Assembly (NCBI GenBank): GCA_934121905.1
Contig: CAKOVI010000007.1
Coordinates: 1-64,000 of the forward strand
DNA length: 64,000 nucleotides
Direction of reading: 5' to 3'
Origin: an uncultured Clostridia bacterium
GTDB taxonomy: Bacteria; Bacillota; Clostridia; TANB77; CAG-508
Under the pieces are notes generated by a model. That model saw only the letters and a list, made by a program, of their open reading frames with translations. It searched no databases and was not told where the DNA came from. Below are positions 27,750-35,577 of this stretch, piece after piece. Every line of letters begins with the position of its first letter. Positions within the stretch are counted from its first letter, which is position 1. A program made the translations under genes and the position numbers.

Positions 27750-28970
27750 ATGAAAAGAGTTATTATAATGCAGCAAGAAGAAAATAAAAAGGTATCAATT
27801 GCAGATAAAATACGAACTGAAATAGAAGAAGAATACAAACAAGAATTAGAAGAAAAATTTACTAGAGAACAAGAAAGATTTCGATTAATGATTGAACAAA
27901 AAAAAGAATCATTAGAAGCTGAATATATAGCTAAAAGAGAGCAATTAGAAAAAAAAATAAAGCTACAAGAAAAAGCAACTAAAAGAGAAATGCATAAAAA
28001 AATCAATGCAAACAAAGAAAAAATAAAAGAAGAACGAGAAGCATTTGAAAAACAGAAAGAAAAGGAGTTAATAGAATTAAGAAAAAGAGAAGAAGAAGCA
28101 GAGGAAAAGGTCAATAAAGAAAAAGAAAGATGCTCAAGTGAAATAGCAAGAATAAAAAAGGAAACAAATGATGCGATACAAAGGAAAAATACTGAAATAC
28201 AAAGATTGAATGAAATAATACAAGAAAAAAATAACAATGAGGCCGAACTGCAAGCTTTAAGAGAAAAAATAAAAAGTATGGAAGAAATTATAAAGCGAAG
28301 AGAAACAAAAAAAGAAGAGTTTATAACAGACAGCATATTTGATATATCAGGAACAGGGACATGGTATGAAATTGGTTATATGATTTTAGAAAAGGCGAAA
28401 GAGAAAAAAAGTTTTATATTTTCTGATGATAAAATATTATCATATTATACAGAAGACAAAAGGTATCCAGATGGTATAATAATTGAAAAAGGAAAGAAAA
28501 CCAGTATTATAGCAGTACGTGAAATTCTTGAAAAGGATGGTATGTATGAAAGTTTAGTTAGATTTTATTCGGATTCAAGAGTTGTACCGATATATAATTT
28601 GCTTGGGGTTTTAAATTTTATATTACATATTCATCAAACTGGATTTAATGTTAAAGATAAAAAACAAGCCAAGGGTATAAAAATAAAATGTTTGGTATAT
28701 AGTGAAAAGAGTATAGAAAATACGTTGTATAAAGAGGATTCTATAGGAACCTACCTTTTGACATATAAAGATAATAAGTATACAAATATTGGAGTTTTAG
28801 CTCAAACATTATATAAATCTATGCATTGTTCTAAAAAAGGAATATCAAATGATATAATTGATAGAACAGAAAATGTAGCATTACAAAAAAGCATGCAGAT
28901 TGAAGGAAAGGGAGAGTATATAGAAAATATACAATATTTATCAGAGAATGATGATGGAGAGTCAAGATAG
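27750..28970 (+). CDS. Long coiled-coil protein with an unknown C-terminal domain
   Basis: The 406-residue protein is a continuous charged coiled coil over about residues 10-190 (Glu, Lys, Gln and Arg heptads). A globular domain of about 200 residues follows, starting at the GTGTWYEIGYMIL segment and containing YPDGIIIEKGKKTSIIAV and LLGVLNFILHIHQTGF. The globular part is not recognised. Start may be 27750 or the ATG at 27768; GCGAGG at 27733 favours the first. It ends the three-gene operon from 26747 and lies between paralogs 2 and 3 of the IRRKIIF family. A structural or tethering role is a guess. Confidence 0.7.
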   Translation: MKRVIIMQQEENKKVSIADKIRTEIEEEYKQELEEKFTREQERFRLMIEQKKESLEAEYIAKREQLEKKIKLQEKATKREMHKKINANKEKIKEEREAFEKQKEKELIELRKREEEAEEKVNKEKERCSSEIARIKKETNDAIQRKNTEIQRLNEIIQEKNNNEAELQALREKIKSMEEIIKRRETKKEEFITDSIFDISGTGTWYEIGYMILEKAKEKKSFIFSDDKILSYYTEDKRYPDGIIIEKGKKTSIIAVREILEKDGMYESLVRFYSDSRVVPIYNLLGVLNFILHIHQTGFNVKDKKQAKGIKIKCLVYSEKSIENTLYKEDSIGTYLLTYKDNKYTNIGVLAQTLYKSMHCSKKGISNDIIDRTENVALQKSMQIEGKGEYIENIQYLSENDDGESR

Positions 28971-29010
28971 AAATAAAAATTTCTATTTTGGCTATTATTT
29001 TTTGCACAAC

Positions 29011-29110
29011 TTGACTAAATATAGGAAAAATGATAGAATGATTTACATAAAAAAGCAGCAAAGCCATAATAAAAATTTAATATGGTAAAAATCGTTTAAA
29101 GGAGAGGAGG
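29011..29110 (+). promoter_or_regulatory. Shared promoter and leader, copy 3
   Basis: TTGACT (29011-29016), 17 bases, TAGAAT (29034-29039). The leader hairpin is CCATA (29064-29068) with TATGG (29081-29085). A G-U pair of copies 1 and 2 becomes A-U here, so pairing is kept. GGAGAGGAGG (29101-29110) is followed by a TTG-initiated 10-codon frame that stops before the ribosome binding site of paralog 3. Confidence 0.7.
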
Positions 29111-29167
29111 AATATTGAATAAAATATATCTTGTGGCTATGTAAAAAAATATGAAAGGGGAAATAAA

Positions 29168-29902
29168 TTGATAAGACGGAAAATAATATTTCCTTCAAGT
29201 AATACTATCAATAATGTAAACCATGAAGAAAAATATTACGAAAATAAAATAAGAAAAGTTAGCAAGAACAGTGTCGAATTAAATAAAAAAAAGAAAAGTT
29301 CAAATACAAAAAATACTTGTATAAATTATGAAAAGATTAGTTGCAAAATTATTGAGAGAATAAAATATTTTCTATCACTTACTAATAGTCAGAATAATAA
29401 AGTGTTTGTATTTGGAGAGAATAGCGACAGAACAATTTCTTATGTTATTGAGTATTTTTTGAAGGATGAAAATTATATTGTACTTAATACAATATACCAT
29501 AATGAAAATAATAGGGACATATATCAAAATATTATAGCCTATATCAATGGCTATATACTAGCAAACTTAACTGAGAAATGGAATTCAAATTTAACAGAAA
29601 TGAGAAAATTTAAGGAAATGACAGAAATTGTATTTACGGAAAGATTAGGTAACTTAAAAAGATCTAAAATATTAGTGGATGTTATAGAGTGTTTTTTGAA
29701 CGAATTGATTATGGACAGAAAACGAAAACTTATCATTCCTATATATTTTTATAATCAGTTAATGGATGAAAAAGTATTACGTATGGTCGAAAGAATATTA
29801 ACAGATAATAGAGTTGTTTTTATTATGGGAACTAATAGGTCATATGATAACCAAATTTCATTAACCGGTAGTATATTTTTCCCATTTGAAATTACATTTT
29901 GA
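29168..29902 (+). CDS. IRRKIIF-family protein, paralog 3
   Basis: The most diverged paralog, 244 residues from a TTG after GAAAGGGG. It keeps M-I-R-R-K-I-I-F and then a Lys/Asn-rich stretch (20-50). The strand VFVFGENSDRT is the closest of the four to a P-loop but still lacks the Lys. Conserved RDIYQNIIAYINGYI, RKLIIPIYFYN and RVVFIMGTNRSYD follow. The last 15 residues differ from the others and are hydrophobic. Paralog 4 begins 46 bases after its stop, so the two are one unit behind leader copy 3. Confidence 0.78.
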   Translation: MIRRKIIFPSSNTINNVNHEEKYYENKIRKVSKNSVELNKKKKSSNTKNTCINYEKISCKIIERIKYFLSLTNSQNNKVFVFGENSDRTISYVIEYFLKDENYIVLNTIYHNENNRDIYQNIIAYINGYILANLTEKWNSNLTEMRKFKEMTEIVFTERLGNLKRSKILVDVIECFLNELIMDRKRKLIIPIYFYNQLMDEKVLRMVERILTDNRVVFIMGTNRSYDNQISLTGSIFFPFEITF

Positions 29903-29948
29903 CACTTTAACATTAGGAATTGAAAAATCTTATGAAAGGAGAATCAAT

Positions 29949-30674
29949 TTGATAAGACGGAAAATAATATTTTCTTCAAGTAAAGCAGCAAGTAACATTA
30001 ATGCTGATAGTGAAAGCTGTTCTAAAATTAAGGAAGAACAAAAAAAATATTTCAATGGAATTGAAATAGCTGATTACAATATGTTTGATAAGATGCCAGA
30101 AATTTTGGAGGAAAATGTTGAAAGAAATATTATAATATATACATATAAATATCAATATGGGTTCTCCTGCAAAGAGAGCATTATGGAAACAATGAAATAT
30201 TTAAAAGAATATGATAATTGTATTGTATTACCCCATTTTGATATGGAGCAGGAGATGAGAGTTCATTTTTATGACGATATTTATCAAATTATTGCAGCCT
30301 ATATTGGATTGTATATCGAGTATGAAATGTCAGAAAAAAAGTATTCTATTGATGGAATTATTGTGTGTAACATGTTAGACCAGATACTTTCTACTAAAAG
30401 AATCAGGAGAAGTGAGATAAAACAAAGGTATGACATGTTAGTGAAAGTTATTGATATTTTTTTTGAGACAATGGTTGGAGATACAACTAAAAAGATAATA
30501 TTTCCTATATATTTTGAGCATAATCCGCCATTTAAATTTAGGGAAGCTTTGGACATGATTGACATAGTAAAAAGTAACCAAATTGTGTTTTTTATAGGTA
30601 CGGTAGCTCCGAAAGAGTTTTGGCTTGAAGAGCTAAAAGATATAAAGAAATCAAATATTCGAATCATTTTTTAG
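29949..30674 (+). CDS. IRRKIIF-family protein, paralog 4
   Basis: The 241-residue protein begins with TTG at 29949 after GAAAGGAGA. A longer in-frame start at 29886 lies inside paralog 3 and breaks the family N-terminus. After M-I-R-R-K-I-I-F-S-S-S-K come an acidic stretch and the core: NIIIYTYKY, CIVLPHFDME, DDIYQIIAAYIGLYI, KIIFPIYFEHNPPF and QIVFFIGTVAPKEFW. No membrane segment. It ends the accessory block, followed by a REP-like hairpin and then cls. Function unknown, as for its paralogs. Confidence 0.78.
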   Translation: MIRRKIIFSSSKAASNINADSESCSKIKEEQKKYFNGIEIADYNMFDKMPEILEENVERNIIIYTYKYQYGFSCKESIMETMKYLKEYDNCIVLPHFDMEQEMRVHFYDDIYQIIAAYIGLYIEYEMSEKKYSIDGIIVCNMLDQILSTKRIRRSEIKQRYDMLVKVIDIFFETMVGDTTKKIIFPIYFEHNPPFKFREALDMIDIVKSNQIVFFIGTVAPKEFWLEELKDIKKSNIRIIF

Positions 30675-30712
30675 ACGATATTAGTCTGAGAGCTGATAGT
30701 CGAGGTAGAAAA

Positions 30713-30769
30713 AATTTCTGATTGGGGACGGTTCTTTTCGCAAAAAGAACCGTCCCCAATTAGAAATTT
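30713..30769. repeat. REP-like hairpin between paralog 4 and cls
   Basis: ATTGGGGACGGTTCTTTT and its exact complement around CGCA. The stem is extended outward by AAATTTCT/AGAAATTT with one mismatch. Same type as 19282 and 52845. Confidence 0.85.
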
Positions 30770-30823
30770 GCAAACAAACTATAAATATGATATTATATTA
30801 CCATAAAAAGAAGGTGGAAAATA

Positions 30824-32333
30824 ATGAGAAGAGCAATAAAAAGAGGCTTAATAGTGGCATTAGGAGTAATAATCCAAATATTACTATCACTATCAGTCCT
30901 AATATTTTTCGGACAGAAAATTGCAGTAATAGAAACATTTTATTCGATATTAAGTATTCTACTAGTCCTACGGCATAATAAAAGAAAGCAAAAGCCTAAG
31001 CAAAGACCTACCTTGGATAATAATTATAATGTTATTTCCAATAGTTGGTGCACTCCTTTACATTGTAATAGGTGGAAATTTACATCAAAGTAAAGTACTA
31101 AGGGCAATTAAGCAGAGTGAAAAAAATGGAAGTAAATATTTTATTCAAGACGAAAAAATAAAAAAAGAAATAGAAAATCAAAATAATGGTAAAATAAATT
31201 ATCTAATGAATTATCTAAATTTTCCAGTAACAAAAAACAATGATATAGAGTATTACAAATTGGGAGAACTCGCATATCCTGAAATGCTAAAAGAGCTAAA
31301 AAATGCAAAAAAATATATATTTTTAGAATATTTTATAATAAAAAATGGCAATATGTGGAGTGAAATTTTAAAAATATTAGAGGAAAAGGCTAAAGAAGGG
31401 CTTGATGTAAGGCTTATTTATGATGATATGGGATGTATTGCGTTTTTACCTACTTCATATCCTAAACAAATGGAAGAAAAAGGAATAAAATGTATAGCAT
31501 TTAACAAATTAAATCCATTTTTAGGTGTAATAATGAACAACCGTGATCATCGTAAAATGATGATTATTGATGGGAAAACAGTATTTTCTGGCGGAATGAA
31601 TTTGGCAGATGAATATATAAATTTAGAACATCCTTATGGAATTTGGAAAGACAATGGCATAAAAATAACAGGAGAAGCTGTATGGAATTTTACAATAATG
31701 TTTTTAAATATGTGGAATTCATATAGAAAAGATGACGTGGATTATGAAAAATACAAATACGACTTTTCAAAAGAAAACCTAGAACAAAATGGATACACCA
31801 TTCCTTATGGAGAAACACCTTTAGACAATGAAATTGTAGGAGAAAATGTCTACCTTAACATTATAAATCAAGCTCAAAAATATGTGTATATTATGACACC
31901 ATATCTAATAATAGACACAGATATGATAAATTCGCTTATTTTAGCAGCTAAACGAGGAGTTGATGTTAGAATTATTGTTCCAGGCATACCAGATAAAAAA
32001 ATAGTATATAGTTTAACGACATCATATTTTGAAACATTAATAAAAAATGGTGTAAAAATTTATAAATATACACCTGGATTTGTACATAGCAAGGTTTTTG
32101 TATCTGATGATAATATTGCAACAGTTGGAACTATAAATTTAGATTATAGAAGTTTGTATTTACATTTTGAATGTGGAATTTTTATGCAAGATGTAGATGT
32201 AATTAAAGATGTGAAAAAAGATTTAATAGATACTATAGGAAAATCGCATTTGGTAAGCAAAAAAGAAGCTATACCAAAATTGTTAAAAGGTGTGTGGCAA
32301 GCGGTACTTAGATTATTTGCACCACTTATGTAA
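30824..32333 (+). pseudogene. cls: Cardiolipin synthase gene with a one-base frameshift
   Basis: The frame from 30824 encodes the two N-terminal membrane segments (PLDc_N type) and drifts out of register at 30971-30974 (CGGC). In the next frame IIKESKSLSKDLPW continues the family sequence. The rest (434 residues from an ATG at 31029) is intact, with both phospholipase D motifs, H-R-K-M-M-I-I-D and H-S-K-V-F-V-S-D. Removing one base restores 502 residues, the normal length, for an enzyme that joins two phosphatidylglycerols into cardiolipin. It may be inactive, a sequencing error, or reinitiate at 31029 without the first membrane segments. A truncated copy of its 5' end lies at 18806. Confidence 0.85.
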
Positions 32334-32358
32334 AATATAAAAATATAGGGAGAGTATT

Positions 32359-34812
32359 GTGAAAGAAGAAGTAGAAAAATTTGTACAAAATAATGAAATT
32401 ATAAAAAGATTTTTTAAATATCCAAATAATGAATTAAAAGTTATAAGAAATATTTTTAATTCTAATTTAATAGAATTCTATAATGAAAAAGATAAAGAAA
32501 TTAGAAATGTAAAAATATGTGGAGTATATAAATATGATTTTTTAGAATATATGGTAGCTTTTAAATGTAAAATAGATTTAGGAGAGGTATCAATATTAGA
32601 TTCAATAAAAAGGTTAAAAGAATCAAATAAGTGTTTATATTGCAATTCATATGATTGCATGAAGAAGAATGCAATATTAATTTATGAAGAGGTAAAAAAA
32701 TATAATGAAAATCATACAGTAAAGATAAATTATGTAGAAGTTATAGATTATATTTTAAACATAAAAATGCCAAAATTCAAATATACACCAGATGCTACAT
32801 TTTATAAAAATGTAAACATTATGGATTTATTATATGTACAAACAATCTTAGAAATGGATTTGATAAACGTAAAATGTGTTAGAAAAAAAATTGTAGAAAT
32901 CGATTATTTGGATATGACAGAAAAAGAAAACGATACATATTATATAAATATATTAACATTATTTTATAAAAATGGACAAAATGCAAAACATCTTACACTA
33001 GATTTAGCTAATAAAGAGGATATTTTTAAGGAAAAAAATGATATTATTAGAAGATATAAAATCGCTGCATACTATAAATATTTAATGGAATATGAAAAAA
33101 CAGACATTATATTATCATTGGGGAAAATTGTCAAAACAACTAATACAATAAACAAAATACAGATAAGGTCTAGGTATTTTATAAAACGTTACTTTCAAAA
33201 AGTAGAAGAATTACCATATTCCAGAAAGACAAAGGAGAAAATATATAATATATTAAATTATATATTAAATTATAAATATAAAGGTTCAATTCCATATATT
33301 CCAATCAATATACTTATCTATTCAAATGATAAAGAAGGTGTTCAAATTATATCACGAATTATAGGTGAATTTATGTGGTATTTTGTATACTTAAATGATA
33401 GTATGAAATATTATAATGAATATATGAATGATATTATTTTAGATAAATATAAGATAAAAAAATTATATTATGAATATAATAAAGACAATGCAAAACATAA
33501 AAATGGAATAATGATATTACATGGTGTTGAAAATTTATCATATATGGAAAGTCAATATCAAAACATTATTTTAAATATATTAGCAGATGAAATGGAGAAT
33601 AATAAACAGGTATGTACTATTATATATGGAGATAGAGAAAAGTTAAACCGAGTGCTAAATAATCAAAAGAAATTATCAAACCTGCTTATAAATTTAGAAT
33701 TAGAAATTGATGATTTAGATATTGAAAAAATTTATGAACTAACTTTAAGCAAGCTAAGAAAAAATATATATGTGTCAAGTGAAGTGGATAAAAAAATTTT
33801 TAATTATATAAAATCTACATATAACCAAAGTGAATTTAAAAATATGGAGTATGTAAACAAATTATATAATGATATTATTTTAAATATGAACAGTAAATAT
33901 TCAGAAAAAGAAAAGATATCTTTAAGACCTGAAGATATTCCAGAAGTATATAATATTAAAGACTTACCAACAATAATGAAGGACCTTAATAATTTAGTAG
34001 GATTGAAAAATATAAAAGAACAAGTTAGTGACTTGGTTTCATTATTGAAATTTAATAAAAAAACGAGTATTGATATAAAAGATTTTAGTTTTCATATGTG
34101 TTTTGTTGGAAATCCGGGAACTGGTAAAACAACAGTTGCAAGAATAATAACAGAAATATTATATAATCTAGGATATATAAAGCAAAATAAATTGACAGAA
34201 GTTACAGCAAAAGATTTGATTGCAGGATATGTTGGACAAACCTCCCCAAAAACCTTCAATGTAGTTAATTCAGCTTTGGGAGGAGTATTATTTATTGATG
34301 AAGCATACTCAATAACATCAGGAGTAAATAATAGAGCAGATTTTGGAAGTGAATGTATTTCTACATTGCTAAAATTAATGGAAGATTATAGAGATAGACT
34401 AATTGTTATTTTTGCAGGATACAATGAAGAAATGAAAAAATTTTTATCTGCTAATCCGGGATTAACTTCAAGAATAGGATATACTATAGAATTTCCTGAT
34501 TATTCAATTGAGGAGTTAATACAGATATTTTTGAATTTACTTCATACAAATAATATGGATATAACAAAAGCGGCCTTAGAAAAAGTAAAGGAAATAATTG
34601 AAATATCTTCAAAAAACCAGAATTTTGGTAATGGTAGATTTATTCGTAATATATTCCAGAAGATATTGATAGAGCACTCAAAAAACATTGAAGAAGATAA
34701 TTCAGATGAAAATTTATTTTTTATAGATGATATTTTACTAATAACTGAAAAAGATATAAATTATGAAAAATTGATTTTTGAAGGTGAAAATAGTAGAAAA
34801 ATAGGATTTTAA
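32359..34812 (+). CDS. Tandem AAA protein with a CbxX/SpoVK-type ATPase domain
   Basis: An 817-residue soluble protein. Residues 1-300 are unrecognised, with a possible metal site C-L-Y-C-N-S-Y-D-C near 95. Residues about 310-480 look like a degenerate ATPase module: strand INILIYSND in place of a P-loop, GIMILHGVENL at Walker B and CTIIYGDR at sensor 1. Residues about 545-800 are an active-looking AAA+ module with Walker A VGNPGTGKTT near 584, the YVGQTSPKT pore loop, Walker B VLFIDEAY and sensor 1 VIFAGYNEE, like CbxX/CfqX and SpoVK. The start is GTG at 32359 after GGGAGAG. It sits 25 bases after cls. Its partner is unknown. Confidence 0.75.
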   Translation: MKEEVEKFVQNNEIIKRFFKYPNNELKVIRNIFNSNLIEFYNEKDKEIRNVKICGVYKYDFLEYMVAFKCKIDLGEVSILDSIKRLKESNKCLYCNSYDCMKKNAILIYEEVKKYNENHTVKINYVEVIDYILNIKMPKFKYTPDATFYKNVNIMDLLYVQTILEMDLINVKCVRKKIVEIDYLDMTEKENDTYYINILTLFYKNGQNAKHLTLDLANKEDIFKEKNDIIRRYKIAAYYKYLMEYEKTDIILSLGKIVKTTNTINKIQIRSRYFIKRYFQKVEELPYSRKTKEKIYNILNYILNYKYKGSIPYIPINILIYSNDKEGVQIISRIIGEFMWYFVYLNDSMKYYNEYMNDIILDKYKIKKLYYEYNKDNAKHKNGIMILHGVENLSYMESQYQNIILNILADEMENNKQVCTIIYGDREKLNRVLNNQKKLSNLLINLELEIDDLDIEKIYELTLSKLRKNIYVSSEVDKKIFNYIKSTYNQSEFKNMEYVNKLYNDIILNMNSKYSEKEKISLRPEDIPEVYNIKDLPTIMKDLNNLVGLKNIKEQVSDLVSLLKFNKKTSIDIKDFSFHMCFVGNPGTGKTTVARIITEILYNLGYIKQNKLTEVTAKDLIAGYVGQTSPKTFNVVNSALGGVLFIDEAYSITSGVNNRADFGSECISTLLKLMEDYRDRLIVIFAGYNEEMKKFLSANPGLTSRIGYTIEFPDYSIEELIQIFLNLLHTNNMDITKAALEKVKEIIEISSKNQNFGNGRFIRNIFQKILIEHSKNIEEDNSDENLFFIDDILLITEKDINYEKLIFEGENSRKIGF

Positions 34813-34853
34813 ATTTTATGATAAATTAATAATTTTAAGGAGGCTTAAATAAA

Positions 34854-35555
34854 ATGTCTTATATAGAATTTAAAAATGTAAATAAAAACTACAAGATGGG
34901 AGAAATTACAATTAAAGCTTTAGATAATACAAATTTTCAAATAGAAAAAGGAGAACTTGTAGTAATTGTAGGTCCATCAGGAGCTGGAAAAACAACAACT
35001 TTAAATATTCTTGGAGGAATGGATACAGCAACATCAGGAGAGGTATTGGTTGACGGAAAAAATATTACAACATTAAAAGGAAAGAATTTAATAAAATATA
35101 GAAGAGAGGATATCGGATTTGTATTTCAATTTTACAATTTAGTTCCAAACCTAACGGCAAAAGAAAATGTTGAGCTTGCAACTCAAATATGCAAAGATTC
35201 TCTTGATGTTGATAGTGTAATAGAAAAAGTTGGACTTGAAAATAGAAAAAATAATTTTCCATCACAACTATCAGGTGGAGAGCAACAGAGAGTCGCAATT
35301 GCAAGAGCTATAGCAAAAAATCCAAAACTTCTACTATGTGATGAACCTACCGGAGCATTAGACTATAAAACTGGAAAACAAATTTTGAAACTCCTTGAAA
35401 ACACTTGCAGAAAAGAGAAAATGACTGTAATTATAATTACACATAATACTGCAATAGCTCCTATGGCTGATAAGGTAATTCATTTTAAAAATGGTACTGC
35501 TGAAAGTATTGAAATTAATGAAAATCCTATGCCTATTGAAAATATTGAATGGTAA
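34854..35555 (+). CDS. ABC transporter ATP-binding protein (MacB/LolD type)
   Basis: The 233-residue ATPase has Walker A GPSGAGKTT near residue 40, a Q loop FVFQFYNLVPNLT, the signature LSGGEQQR, Walker B LLLCDEPTGALD and the H loop IIITHN. The Q-loop and the spacing are those of the MacB/LolD/FtsE class, which work with FtsX-like permeases. The permease gene starts 22 bases downstream with its own AAGGAG, so the two form one exporter or mechanotransmission complex. GGAGG precedes the ATG. Confidence 0.93.
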   Translation: MSYIEFKNVNKNYKMGEITIKALDNTNFQIEKGELVVIVGPSGAGKTTTLNILGGMDTATSGEVLVDGKNITTLKGKNLIKYRREDIGFVFQFYNLVPNLTAKENVELATQICKDSLDVDSVIEKVGLENRKNNFPSQLSGGEQQRVAIARAIAKNPKLLLCDEPTGALDYKTGKQILKLLENTCRKEKMTVIIITHNTAIAPMADKVIHFKNGTAESIEINENPMPIENIEW

Positions 35556-35577
35556 AGATTTTTAAGGAGTGAAAGAG

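Noticed and set aside
27623..28336. 237-residue minus-strand frame rich in Ser, Phe and Ile
   Set aside because: It is the complement of the Glu/Lys coiled-coil coding sequence and has no ribosome binding site. Such mirror frames occur throughout this A+T-rich sequence.
30960..30985. Programmed frameshift in cls
   Set aside because: No slippery heptamer or stimulatory structure is apparent at CGGCATAATA, and cls families are not known to use recoding. A mutation or an error is simpler.
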